Positions 17,152 through 26,176 of a stretch of 64,000 nt of DNA are shown one piece after another. The notes under the pieces were generated by a model. That model saw only the letters and a list, made by a program, of their open reading frames with translations. It had not been told where the DNA came from and made no database searches. A program made the position numbers and the translations under genes. Within the stretch, counting starts at the first letter, position 1. Every line of letters begins with the position of its first letter. The DNA comes from an uncultured Chloroflexales bacterium (GTDB taxonomy: Bacteria; Chloroflexota; Chloroflexia; Chloroflexales; Chloroflexaceae), in NCBI GenBank assembly GCA_937902315.1, contig CALGUG010000011.1:248001-312000 (forward strand), in the 5' to 3' direction.

Positions 17152-18135
17152 ATGAAATTTCGCAGTTTAGGTCGCACCGGATACGATGTCTCAGAGATCA
17201 GCTTTGGCTGCTGGGCCATCGGTGGAAGCTGGGGCGATGTTGATGATAGCGAATCGCTGGCGGCGCTCCATCGGGCGCTCGATCTGGGCGTCAACTTTTT
17301 CGACACCGCCGATGTCTATGGCGATGGCCGTAGCGAACGTCTGTTAGCCCGCCTGCGCCGCGAACGCAGCGAGCCGTTCTATGTCGCTACCAAACTGGGG
17401 CGTCGGCTCGACCCGCATGTGGCCAGCGGCTATACCAAAGAGAATATGACCGCTTTTGTGGAGCGCAGCCTGCGCAACCTCGAAGTCGAAGCGCTCGATC
17501 TGGTGCAACTGCACTGCCCGCCTTCGGAGGTCTTTGAGAACGAAGCGGTCTTCGAGGCTTTGGAGGATCTGGTTCAGGCTGGCAAACTGCGGGCCTACGG
17601 CGTAAGCGTTGAGAAGGTCAGCGAGGCCATGCGCGCCCTACAGTACCCCAATATGCAGTCGGTTCAGATCATCTTCAACGCCTTCCGCCTCAAGCCAAGC
17701 GAGCAATTCTTCGCCGCCGCCCGCGAGCGCCAAGTCGGCATTATCGCGCGTGTGCCGCTGGCGAGCGGTCTACTGACTGGCAAGCTGACCCGCGAAAGCA
17801 CCTTCGCCCCCGACGATCACCGCAACTACAACCGCAACGGCGAGTCGTTCGATAAGGGCGAGACCTTCTCGGGCGTCGATTACGAGCTGGGCCTGCAAGC
17901 GGTCGAAGAGCTCCGCGCTCTGGTGCCCGAAGGTATGACGATGGCGCAATTCGCCCTGCGCTGGATCTTGATGTTCCCCGAAGTGACTTGTGCTATTCCG
18001 GGCGCCAAGAACCCCAGCCAAGCCGAAACCAATATCGCCGCCGCCGACTTCCCACCTTTGAGCGACGAGACCATGCGCAAGGTGGCCGATATTTACGACC
18101 GCTTGATTCGCCCCACAGTGCACCATTTGTGGTAA
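17152..18135 (+). CDS. Aldo/keto reductase
   Basis: A 327-residue NADPH-dependent oxidoreductase of the AKR superfamily. The N-terminus MKFRSLGRTGYDVSEISFGC and DTADVYGDGRSERLL are hallmark blocks, the latter including the catalytic Asp and Tyr; K in YVATKLGRR is the catalytic lysine, and IPGAKNPSQAETNIAAAD is the cofactor-binding segment. I use the internal ATG that follows CAAGGAATCAGG, not the longer frame. Situated between the LarA homologue and uxaC, it may reduce an aldose or uronate intermediate; the substrate cannot be told from sequence. Confidence 0.88.
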   Translation: MKFRSLGRTGYDVSEISFGCWAIGGSWGDVDDSESLAALHRALDLGVNFFDTADVYGDGRSERLLARLRRERSEPFYVATKLGRRLDPHVASGYTKENMTAFVERSLRNLEVEALDLVQLHCPPSEVFENEAVFEALEDLVQAGKLRAYGVSVEKVSEAMRALQYPNMQSVQIIFNAFRLKPSEQFFAAARERQVGIIARVPLASGLLTGKLTRESTFAPDDHRNYNRNGESFDKGETFSGVDYELGLQAVEELRALVPEGMTMAQFALRWILMFPEVTCAIPGAKNPSQAETNIAAADFPPLSDETMRKVADIYDRLIRPTVHHLW

Positions 18136-18191
18136 TCGCCGCGCTTAGCAGCGCTTGATCGCATCTGGCTGGAAGCGGCTTCCAGCCCTGC

Positions 18192-18222
18192 GCGAGAGGT
18201 GCAGCTCGGCTGCACCTCTCGC
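18192..18222. terminator. Strong hairpin between the reductase and uxaC
   Basis: GCGAGAGGTGCA pairs exactly with TGCACCTCTCGC. No T-tract follows, so it may attenuate rather than stop transcription or may protect mRNA ends. Confidence 0.45.
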
Positions 18223-18279
18223 ATTACACGCATGTCTAACGACGCATCGCAGCGCCGTTTACTTACGGAGAGGTTTGTT

Positions 18280-19716
18280 ATGGCAACGAGTTCAGCTCCA
18301 AAAGCGTGGGTTCTCTCTCCTGACCGCTGCTTCGACTCCGACCCAGCCCAACGCCAAATCGCCCAAGCGCTCTATAGCTCCGTTAAAGATCTGCCTTTGA
18401 TCTGCCCGCACGGCCATGTGCCGCCAGCGCTTTTATCCAATCCAGAAGCGAGCTTCGGCAGTCCCGCAGATCTGTTTATCATTCCCGACCACTACGTCTT
18501 CCGCATGCTTTACAGCCAAGGGGTGGCGCTCGAAGATTTGGGCGTGCCGCGCCAAGACGGCGGTCCTGTCGAAAGCGATCACCGCAAGATCTGGCAGCGC
18601 TTCGCCGATCACTTCCATCTCTTCCGTGCCACGCCGACCGGACTATGGCTAGCCGACGAGCTGGTCAATCTGTTCGGCATCAGCGAGAAGCTGACCAGCG
18701 AGAGCGCCCAACGGATCTACGATCAGATCGAGGCCCGCCTAGCCGATCCGAGCTTCCGCCCACGGGCACTCTTCGAGCGCTTCAATATCGAAGTGCTTTG
18801 CACCACCGACTTTGCGACCGATAGCTTGGCCGAACACCAGTCGCTCTTGGCCGAAGGCTTCTACAAAGTGCGCCCGACCTTCCGCCCCGATGGTGTGATC
18901 AATATCGATACGCCCAACTGGCGAGCCAACATCGACAAGCTGAGCGAACTGAGTGCGATCGATGTGGTCGACTACAATTCGTTTGTCAAAGCGCTTGAAG
19001 CGCGCCGGGCCTTCTTTAAGTCTTTAGGCGCAACCGCCACCGACCACAGCGCGGCCTCTCCGGCCAGCGAGCGCATCTCGGAGGGCGAGGCCCAGGCGAT
19101 CTTCAGCCGCGCCCTGCGAGGCGAGGCCAGCGCCGCCGACGCCGCTCGTTTCACGGCCCATATGCTGAACGAGATGGCGCGCATGAGCGTCGAAGATGGC
19201 TTGGTGATGCAGTTGCACGTCGGCAGTCGCCGCAACCACAACAGCGAACTCTTCGCGCGCTTCGGAGCCGACAAAGGCGCAGATATCCCGCTCCAGACCG
19301 AATGGACGCGCAATCTGCACCCCTTGCTGAATGCCTACGGCAACGATCCGCGCTTCCGCCTGATTCTCTTCACACTCGACGAGAGCACCTATAGCCGCGA
19401 GCTAGCGCCCTTGGCGGGCCACTATCCAGCCGTGCTGCTCGGACCACCTTGGTGGTTCTACGACAGCGTGTTGGGCATGCAGCGTTACCTTGATCTGGTG
19501 GTCGAGACGGCTGGCATCTACAATACGGCCGGCTTCAACGACGATACGCGCGCCTTCGCTTCGATTCCGGCTCGTCACGATGTTTGGCGACGAGTCACCA
19601 GCAACTGGCTGGCAGGCCAAGTGGTGCGCGGCATTATCGACGAGGAAGACGCCCAAGAGATGGCGTACGAATTCGCTTACGGACTAGCAAAACGCGCCTA
19701 TCGTTTAGATCAATAG
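18280..19716 (+). CDS. uxaC: Glucuronate/galacturonate isomerase
   Basis: A 478-residue amidohydrolase-fold enzyme that isomerises D-glucuronate to D-fructuronate and D-galacturonate to D-tagaturonate. The metal-site start CPHGHVPPALL and the block DHYVFRMLYSQGV are typical of UxaC, as are FNIEVLCTTDFATDSL, PTFRPDGV and VMQLHVGSRRNHN. The ATG after ACGGAGAGGTTTGTT is chosen. In this cluster it would start catabolism of galacturonate set free by the two PL22 lyases, delivering tagaturonate to UxaE. Confidence 0.93.
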   Translation: MATSSAPKAWVLSPDRCFDSDPAQRQIAQALYSSVKDLPLICPHGHVPPALLSNPEASFGSPADLFIIPDHYVFRMLYSQGVALEDLGVPRQDGGPVESDHRKIWQRFADHFHLFRATPTGLWLADELVNLFGISEKLTSESAQRIYDQIEARLADPSFRPRALFERFNIEVLCTTDFATDSLAEHQSLLAEGFYKVRPTFRPDGVINIDTPNWRANIDKLSELSAIDVVDYNSFVKALEARRAFFKSLGATATDHSAASPASERISEGEAQAIFSRALRGEASAADAARFTAHMLNEMARMSVEDGLVMQLHVGSRRNHNSELFARFGADKGADIPLQTEWTRNLHPLLNAYGNDPRFRLILFTLDESTYSRELAPLAGHYPAVLLGPPWWFYDSVLGMQRYLDLVVETAGIYNTAGFNDDTRAFASIPARHDVWRRVTSNWLAGQVVRGIIDEEDAQEMAYEFAYGLAKRAYRLDQ

Positions 19717-19734
19717 GGCGCAGGGAGAGAGATA

Positions 19735-20577
19735 ATGAGCTTTTTGAACAACCTCTTCAGCCTCGAAGGCAAAGTCGCAATCATTACCGGTGGCACAGGC
19801 GTCTTGGGCGGTGCCATGGCTCGCGGTTTGGGCCAAGCCGGCGCCAAGGTCGGCGTGCTCGGGCGTCGCCAAGCGCTGGCCGAACAGGTGGCGCAAGAGA
19901 TCGAGGCCGCTGGCGGCCAAGCCATGGCCCTGCCCGCCGATGTGCTCAACAAAGAGCAGCTTGAGGCGGCGCGCGACAAGGTATTGGAGCGCTGGGGCAA
20001 GATCGATATTTTGGTCAATGCCGCCGGTGGCAATGTGCCCGCTGCGACCCTCACGCCCGACAAAACCGTGTTCGATCTGCCCGTCGAAGCCTTCCAGCAG
20101 GTCTTCGATCTCAATTTGATGGGCTCGCTGCTGCCCAGCCAAGTCTTTGGCGCGGCTATGGTCAAGCCCAAAGCCGAAGGCCAAAAGCCCGAAGGCTGCA
20201 TCGTCAACATCTCGTCGATGGGCGCGATCCGCGTGATCACCCGCGTGGTCGGCTATTCGGCGGCCAAGGCGGCCATCGATAACTTCACGCGCTGGATGTC
20301 GGTCGAGCTGGCCCGCAGCTACGGCCCGGGCCTGCGCGTCAATGCGATCGCCCCCGGCTTCTTTATCGGCGAGCAGAACCGCGCACTGCTGCTCGAACCC
20401 GATGGCAGCCTGACCGCGCGCGGGCGCACCATCATCGAGCATACACCCGCCGGGCGCTTCGGCGAACCCAACGAGCTGGTCAGCACCTTGATCTGGCTGG
20501 TCAGCCCGGGCGCCAGCTTCGTCAACGGCGTGGTCGTTCCAGTCGACGGTGGCTTCAACGTCTTTAGCGGCGTTTAG
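19735..20577 (+). CDS. SDR-family fructuronate reductase (D-mannonate oxidoreductase type)
   Basis: A 280-residue short-chain dehydrogenase. The Rossmann glycine motif TGGTGVLGGAMA, NAAGGN, catalytic serine in NISSMGAI, YSAAK active-site Tyr/Lys and the C-terminal VPVDGGFNVFSGV are all present. This long SDR type with a large insertion near residues 100-150 is the form that replaces UxuB in Thermotoga-like uronate pathways, reducing D-fructuronate to D-mannonate with NAD(P)H. It begins 18 bp after uxaC and is in the same operon. No mannonate dehydratase (uxuA) or KDG kinase is present in the window. Confidence 0.88.
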   Translation: MSFLNNLFSLEGKVAIITGGTGVLGGAMARGLGQAGAKVGVLGRRQALAEQVAQEIEAAGGQAMALPADVLNKEQLEAARDKVLERWGKIDILVNAAGGNVPAATLTPDKTVFDLPVEAFQQVFDLNLMGSLLPSQVFGAAMVKPKAEGQKPEGCIVNISSMGAIRVITRVVGYSAAKAAIDNFTRWMSVELARSYGPGLRVNAIAPGFFIGEQNRALLLEPDGSLTARGRTIIEHTPAGRFGEPNELVSTLIWLVSPGASFVNGVVVPVDGGFNVFSGV

Positions 20578-20586
20578 TTCAGTCAG

Positions 20587-20614
20587 GGGCAGAGAATCGA
20601 GCGATTCTCTGCCC
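20587..20614. terminator. Hairpin after the SDR gene
   Basis: GGGCAGAGAATCG pairs exactly with CGATTCTCTGCCC around a two-base loop. It lies between two genes of the uronate unit and could lower downstream expression. Confidence 0.55.
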
Positions 20615-20638
20615 TCATTGTTTACGAGGAGGTGACCA

Positions 20639-22144
20639 ATGCCTGCGACACGCCTCGAAGACCTGCCCGCGCATGCCCGCGACCTGGCATCGCGTTCGCT
20701 CGATTGGATGGATGCGTGCTGGGATGCCGATGTCGCGCTCTTTCGCACACCTCACGACAAACTCTACGAAGCGGGCAAATTGGGCGTGCCCGGCCATTTG
20801 GTGCGCGAAAGCGGCTGGTATGCGCTCGGCCTGCTGTTGCGCAACCGTGCCGACGATCGGGAGCGCGCTATCCGCACACTGGAAAGCGTCTTGAACTATC
20901 AGTTCGACGCGCCCGACCAGCCCTACCACGGCACCTGGTATCGCTCGCCGCACGAGCCGCCGCCGCCCGCCAATCCTCGAGAGTGGAAGGATTACGATCC
21001 CAATTGGCGCGAGTTTATCGGCACGACTCTGGCCCTGATTCTGATCGAATACGCCGATCAACTGCCCGCCGCCTTGATCGAGCGGATCGATGCGGCGCTG
21101 CAACGGGCGGCCGTCGGCACCTTAGCCCGCCACGTTTCCGCCAGCTACACCAATATCGCGCTGATGACCTCCTTTCTGCTGCAGTTCGCAGGCGAACGCT
21201 ACCAGCGCCCCGAGTGGACCGAAGCCAGTAGCGAGCTGGCCGAGCAGATCTGGGAGCTCTTCCGGCGCACATCGACCTTCGAGGAGTTCAACTCGCCGAC
21301 CTACTACGGCATCGATCTCTACGCGCTCGCGCTCTGGCGCAGCTACGCCACCCAGCCCTTTTTGCGCGAAAAGGGTGCCGCCATAGAGCGCAGGATCTGG
21401 CAGGAGATCGCCCAAACCTACCACGCCGAGATGCGCAATATCGTCGGGCCATACGACCGTAGCTACAGCATGGATATGCGCAACTACGTCAGTTGTTTGG
21501 CCCTGTGGATCTGGCTGATCACTGGCTACGAGCGCGCGCCCTTCCCCGATATCCGCCACGACTTCGGGCATAACTGGGACTTCGCCCTCGCTCCGGCGGT
21601 GGCGCTGCTGGGGCTTGATCTGCCCAGCGAGCTCGAACAGCACTTCAGGCAGTTCAGCGGGCCGCGCAGCTTACGCATCGTGATCAACCACGAGCCAGAG
21701 CGGGTCGCCACCGCCTATCTGGCAGAGCGTATCATGTTGGGAGGCGAAGAGGCGCCCAGCAGCCATCGCCCCAACAACAGCCAGTACCATCCTGCCACCC
21801 TGCACTGGCTTAGCGGGCAGGACAATCAGCTCGGCTGGATCAAGATCAACAATACGGCCCCTATCCGCGCCCAAGCTGAAGGCACCAGTCTGCGCATGTT
21901 TATCCAAGCGCAGCGTGGAGGCGAGTTGAACTTTAGCTTTCGCATCGGCGGCGATCTAGCGCTCTCGTTCGAGATGATCGAGCGCGGCCGTTGGCGACTG
22001 CCGGGCCTAAATATCGATGTGATGACTCAAGCCGAAAGCGTTGCGGTTGAACAAGCGGGCAATGAGTTGCTGGTAAGCTACACCGCCCGCAATCTCCCGC
22101 CACGCGCTATGGTACGCTGTACCCTGATCGCCGAACTTGTCTAG
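20639..22144 (+). CDS. Uncharacterised alpha-toroid protein C, candidate sugar-active enzyme
   Basis: A 501-residue protein without signal peptide. About residues 10-330 are rich in amphipathic helices with conserved-looking blocks GWYALGLLLRN, SASYTNIALMTSFLL, EEFNSPTYYGIDLYALAL and GPYDRSYSMDM; the C-terminal 130 residues look beta-rich. This is the layout of alpha/alpha-toroid lyases and hydrolases. The FNSPTYYG block resembles WNSNAYF and WDSNCYF in the two large paralogues at 4-9 kb. It has a strong GAGGAGGTGA ribosome-binding site and is last in the uronate operon. The family is not known to me; a lyase or hydrolase on uronate oligomers is an inference. Confidence 0.65.
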   Translation: MPATRLEDLPAHARDLASRSLDWMDACWDADVALFRTPHDKLYEAGKLGVPGHLVRESGWYALGLLLRNRADDRERAIRTLESVLNYQFDAPDQPYHGTWYRSPHEPPPPANPREWKDYDPNWREFIGTTLALILIEYADQLPAALIERIDAALQRAAVGTLARHVSASYTNIALMTSFLLQFAGERYQRPEWTEASSELAEQIWELFRRTSTFEEFNSPTYYGIDLYALALWRSYATQPFLREKGAAIERRIWQEIAQTYHAEMRNIVGPYDRSYSMDMRNYVSCLALWIWLITGYERAPFPDIRHDFGHNWDFALAPAVALLGLDLPSELEQHFRQFSGPRSLRIVINHEPERVATAYLAERIMLGGEEAPSSHRPNNSQYHPATLHWLSGQDNQLGWIKINNTAPIRAQAEGTSLRMFIQAQRGGELNFSFRIGGDLALSFEMIERGRWRLPGLNIDVMTQAESVAVEQAGNELLVSYTARNLPPRAMVRCTLIAELV

Positions 22145-22186
22145 AAATCGTCGTTATGTCTCACTTTGTGAAGAAAGGGAAGTTGC

Positions 22187-23914
22187 ATGGCACGCAAAGC
22201 ACTCACTCTCTTCATCATACTGATCAGTATGATCGCCTTTGTTCAGCCAAGTGCAGCTCAATCGCAAAGCAGCACCATCACGCTGTTGCACTTTTCTGAT
22301 TACCACTCGCACGCGCTGCCCTTCTACGCCGAAGGCGAAGCCAACACCGCTGGCATCGCGCGTGCGATCGCCTACCTCAAGCCCTACGCTGCCGACCCCA
22401 ACGCGCTGATCTTCAGCGGCGGCGATACCATCAACTTGGGCGCTCCGGTCTGGTCCGACAAGTATCGCTGTGTCGAATGGCCTTGGTTTAACGGCATCGT
22501 CGATGCTATGGCCTTCGGCAACCACGACGCCGACTATGGCCCCGAAGTGTTCGCCGAGTGTCAAGCACAGATCGACTATCCGATCCTGGGGGCCAATATT
22601 CTCGATGCCGACGGCCAGCCGCTCTTCTTGGTCGATGGCAAAACCTACAAAGTTTTTGAAATCAACGGCCTGCGCATTGGCGTCTTCGCAGTCGCTGGCG
22701 ACGACTTCGACAGCTTGGTGAAAGAGGCTCAACGCCCCGTTGCAGGTGCGACCTTCGGCGATAAGCTCAGCACCGCCCGCGAGATCGTCACAACCCTGCG
22801 CGAGCAGGAGCAGGTCAACGCGGTTGTGCTGATCGGCCACAGCCTGTATGAAGAGGACATCGCGCTGGCCCAGGCCGTGCCGGGCATTGACCTGATCTTC
22901 GGCACCCACAGCCACCGTAAAGAAAACTTTATGCAGATCCCGGGCACCAACACCTACTTTATCTCGCCCTTCCAATATCTGGGCTATATTAGCAAAGTCG
23001 AGCTCAGCTTCAGCGATGGCCGTCTGGTCGGCGCCCAAGGCGAGCTGGTGCGCATGAGCAACAACCTGCCCGAAGATCCCGAGATCGTTCAGCGAGTCGC
23101 CCAGTTGCAGGCCGAGCTTGAGGCCGATCCTCAATACGCCGAGCTCTTCCAATCGATCGGATCGAGCGCGGTTGAGCTATCGACCGAAGGCTCCTTCACG
23201 GGCGAGTCGGTGCTGGGTAACTTCATTATGGACATCGCACGCGATGCGACCGCGGCCCACTTGGCGCTGGCGACCTCCAGCACCTTCCGCGCTTCGATCG
23301 CGCCCGGCGAGATCCTCGAAGCCGATCTGCGCACCGCTCTGCCTTACTCCAACGAGCTGCTGGTCTTTGAGATGCAGGGCGCGGTGCTGCAAGAGCTGCT
23401 CGACTATAGCGTCTCGCGCAGCAGCTCCGACTTCTTCAGTCAAGTGTCGGGCGTGCGCTTCGAGACCGACAACGGCAATGCCAAAGCCATTCAAGTGCTG
23501 AACGATCCCAACAACCCCAGCGCTGGCTACAGTGCGCTCGATCCGCAGGCGGTCTACCGCGTGGCGACCATCGACTTCCAAGGTCTGGTCGCGGGCGGCT
23601 ACAAAGAGATCTTCGCCAAGGCCAACGGCTACAGCAAGACCGGCATTATGCTGCGCGACATGCTACGCGACTACATTGTCGCCCATAGCCCGGTCAGCGC
23701 CAGCCTCGATGGACGCATCAGTCCGGCCCGCGCCGAAGCTATCAACCAACCCGAGTTGGATCCGGTACAAGTTCCTGTCGAGCCAACCGCTCCCATTCCT
23801 AGCCAGCTGCCCAACACCAGCAGCGGCGCTAGCCTACCGCTAGCCTGGCTCATGCCGCTGGGCTTGTTCTTGCTTGTGCTCGGCTTCGGTCTGGCTCGCA
23901 GCCACAAGCGCTAA
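22187..23914 (+). CDS. Secreted 5'-nucleotidase / cyclic-nucleotide phosphodiesterase family protein with C-terminal anchor
   Basis: A 575-residue exported protein. Residues 1-24 form a signal peptide (LTLFIILISMIAFVQPSAAQ). Residues about 30-270 are a metallophosphoesterase with HFSDYHSH, GGDTI, GNHDADYGPE, GHSLYEED and GTHSHR supplying the two-metal site. Residues about 320-500 match the 5'-nucleotidase C-terminal domain (ALPYSNELLVFEMQG, YRVATIDFQGLV). The tail has LPNTSSG, a hydrophobic stretch and RSHKR, which looks like a sortase sorting signal. It probably hydrolyses extracellular nucleotides at the cell surface for phosphate or nucleoside scavenging. It follows the uronate genes but looks functionally separate. 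Confidence 0.9.
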   Translation: MARKALTLFIILISMIAFVQPSAAQSQSSTITLLHFSDYHSHALPFYAEGEANTAGIARAIAYLKPYAADPNALIFSGGDTINLGAPVWSDKYRCVEWPWFNGIVDAMAFGNHDADYGPEVFAECQAQIDYPILGANILDADGQPLFLVDGKTYKVFEINGLRIGVFAVAGDDFDSLVKEAQRPVAGATFGDKLSTAREIVTTLREQEQVNAVVLIGHSLYEEDIALAQAVPGIDLIFGTHSHRKENFMQIPGTNTYFISPFQYLGYISKVELSFSDGRLVGAQGELVRMSNNLPEDPEIVQRVAQLQAELEADPQYAELFQSIGSSAVELSTEGSFTGESVLGNFIMDIARDATAAHLALATSSTFRASIAPGEILEADLRTALPYSNELLVFEMQGAVLQELLDYSVSRSSSDFFSQVSGVRFETDNGNAKAIQVLNDPNNPSAGYSALDPQAVYRVATIDFQGLVAGGYKEIFAKANGYSKTGIMLRDMLRDYIVAHSPVSASLDGRISPARAEAINQPELDPVQVPVEPTAPIPSQLPNTSSGASLPLAWLMPLGLFLLVLGFGLARSHKR

Positions 23915-23928
23915 AGCGACGCAAAGCC

Positions 23929-23966
23929 GAGAGCGATTTCGCGCACTAGCGCGCGAAATCGCTCTC
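23929..23966. terminator. Terminator of the nucleotidase gene
   Basis: GAGAGCGATTTCGCGC pairs exactly with GCGCGAAATCGCTCTC around a six-base loop just after the stop codon. Confidence 0.75.
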
Positions 23967-24029
23967 GAAAAAAGACTGGCCTATTCCGCTCCGCCGCAGG
24001 CGACAGATCGCCCGAATGTTTGGAAAGGA

Positions 24030-24090
24030 TGTTGATAGCCGAAGGCGGACGCGCTAGAAGCCGAATGTGAGGATAGGATTTCTCCGCCTG
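24030..24090 (+). repeat. Family A intergenic repeat, copy 7
   Basis: GTTGATAGCCGAAGGCGGAC, then CGCTAGAAGCCGAATG and TTTCTCCGCC. It is followed directly by a family B element. Confidence 0.75.
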
Positions 24091-24105
24091 AAGAGTGCAG
24101 CCATC

Positions 24106-24251
24106 ATAACAAATCCGGTTGACTACTTTCTTTTTGGCCTTCGGCAGAGTGGAACGTGACTCTTTTTGTTGTGTGAAATGTCACACAACTCTTTCCGCGA
24201 CTCCTCGTCTTCTGCGCTGTAAGAGCATAAGTCTTTAAATGGATTTGGTAT
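24106..24251 (-). repeat. Family B MITE-like element, complete copy with internal hairpin
   Basis: Ends are ATAACAAATCCGG and TGGATTTGGTAT; the core is in minus orientation (TTTGGCCTTCGGCAGAG). An extra stem GTTGTGTGA/TCACACAAC sits in the middle at 24168-24189. Confidence 0.75.
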
Positions 24252-24278
24252 CAAGCGGATGCGGCTTCACAAAGCAGA

Positions 24279-24310
24279 GAGCACGTGCAAACACAACGCT
24301 GCACGTGCTC
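24279..24310. terminator. Terminator downstream of rmuC
   Basis: GAGCACGTGCA pairs with TGCACGTGCTC around a ten-base loop in the space after the rmuC stop (minus strand). Confidence 0.6.
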
Positions 24311-24340
24311 TTCATTTTGGAAGGCTGCGATGGCTCTGAG

Positions 24341-25715
24341 TTAGCTCGTTAGGGCCGGCATAGCTTCACCATCGGCCAGTGAAGCATCATTGGTCTCAAG
24401 CGCATTCGGCTCTTGGTCTGGCTGCGCCGCTAGGCTTTCGACAAGCTCCTGCTTGGTGAATGGGCGGATCGTGGCCTCGATAAGCTCTGGCTCGGTCAGT
24501 TCCTTATCGCTGATCTTAAGCGCGCACATCTTGGAAGCGCTGGGCAGGAAGCGCGTCTCGATGCTGCCGATCAGCTTGTTGTAGGTCAACACACTGGTAT
24601 TGAGGTTTTTGCCCAAAGTTGCGATATGCTCGACCAAGCTGCTGAGCGCTTTGTAGAGCTTTTCGCCCTCAAGCTTGATCTTGTGGGCATCTTCTGAGAG
24701 GCGCGCCTCGCGCCAGCCCAGCGCAACCGCTTTCAATAGGCCGATCAGGCTGGAGGGTGTAGCCAGAATCACGCCCTTGTTGAAGGCGTGCTCCAACAAG
24801 CCCTTATCGTGCTCGAGCGCGGCGTTTAAGAAGACCTCGCCCGGAATGAAGAGCACCACAAAATCATAGGCGCCATTGATCTGGGCTTGATAATTGCGTT
24901 TGCCCATCTCATCGATATGCTTGCGAATCTGTTTGGCGTGCTGCTCCATCTGGGCCTTGCGCTCTTCGTCGTTCTGCGCTTCGATGGCGGCCAGATAGGC
25001 TTCGAGCGGCACTTTCGAGTCGATCACAACGGTGCGCTGGTTGGGCAGGCGAATCAGCATATCGGGCCGTTGCAGAGCGCCTTCTTCGTTGCGCATGCTC
25101 ACCTGCGTAGAGAAATCGCAGTGTTCCGACATGCCCGCCAATTTAACGACCTGTTCCAACTGAAACTCGCCCCAGCGTCCGCGCACTTGAGGCTGGCGCA
25201 AGGCCTTGACCAAGTTAGCGGTCTCGCTCTGCAAGCGCTGCTGATCTTCGGTCATGCGGCGCAGTTGCTCTTCGATCGTGCCAAAGGCGTGTTGGCGCAA
25301 CTGCTCAAGCTGCTGAACTTGCTCGGCTTGGCGATCGAGGCTGCTGCGCAAGGGTTCAACCAGCGCGCTGAGATCGTGCTTGACATGCTCTTGCTGGCGC
25401 TCGATACGCTCTTGAGCCAACTGTAAAAACTGCTCGCTGCTCTTCTGCAAAATCTCGCTGCTCAGGTGCGCAAAGGCGTCTTTCATACGCTGCTCGTTAG
25501 CCTCTAGCTCTTGCAGCCGAGCCGCATGGCTTTGGCGCTCGCTCTCAAGGGTCGTCTCGGCCCGTACCGCTCGTTCTTGAGCTTGGGCTAAACTTTGACG
25601 CTCAGTCTTTAGTTTTCGGGAATAAACAAACCAAACGATTCCCGCAGCAAGTAATGCCCCAGCAAAAAAAGCTTACTATTCCAACTCCTACTCCAACCCA
25701 AATGATTTCACTCAT
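24341..25715 (-). CDS. rmuC: DNA recombination protein RmuC with an apparent frameshift near the N-terminus
   Basis: RmuC is a membrane-anchored nuclease-fold protein that limits inversion at short inverted repeats. From the internal ATG at 25486 the frame gives 381 residues with the typical GRWGEFQLEQVVKLAGM, VVIDSKVPLEAYL and YDFVVLFIPGEVFL blocks. Upstream, an ATG at 25715 with an AGGTAGGT ribosome-binding site begins an N-terminus with one membrane segment, but a run of seven A (25664-25670 on the plus strand) breaks the frame. With six A the two parts join as IVSFFAGALLAAGIVWFVYS followed by a coiled coil, the usual RmuC start, and a total of about 457 residues. Sequencing error, slippage or real mutation are all possible. 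Confidence 0.85.
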
Positions 25716-25950
25716 ATACCTACCTCGTTACCATTGAACGCAACGACATTGTTAGTTGCTTCGACAGTTGTTTTCTTTTCCGATAACGATGTTCCTAGTA
25801 TACAAGAGTTCAAGGGCACAAATATGCCCTTCTGCACAGAAAAAATCACCTTTTTTGAGTCAATCGGCTAAAAAAGTGGGAGATTGGCAGGGCGAAACAG
25901 CGCTGATCGATACAAGATCTGCTCGCTATCTATCTGGTCACATCTCGTTA

Positions 25951-26006
25951 GCGGAGAGGGCTTCTAGTCTCCATTCGGCCGCTAGCGCGTCCGCCTTCGG
26001 CTACAA
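25951..26006 (-). repeat. Family A intergenic repeat, copy 8
   Basis: GCGGAGAGGGCTTCTAGTCT then CGCGTCCGCCTTCGGCTAC, upstream of rmuC. No gene is evident in the rest of 25.72-26.18 kb. Confidence 0.7.
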
Positions 26007-26176
26007 AAGCGTTCTCCAGTACAAGGCAGGGCAATCGCCGCCCAAGCGTTGCGCGCACTGAGCAGCTTCAATGGCGGCCCTCGCAGCCTCAATGCCCGCA
26101 ACGAACACAATGAACCATCGCGGAAACACAAGGCAAGCACAAAGCGATCAGATGGATTCGCTATAACAAAGGGATT

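Noticed and set aside
19705..20748. Long minus-strand frame opposite the SDR gene
   Set aside because: The plus-strand frame has complete SDR motifs; the antisense frame has no recognisable domain and spans an intergenic hairpin.
22154..23152. Minus-strand frame of 332 codons opposite the nucleotidase
   Set aside because: A shadow of the nucleotidase codons, with the signal peptide and metal-site motifs on the plus strand.
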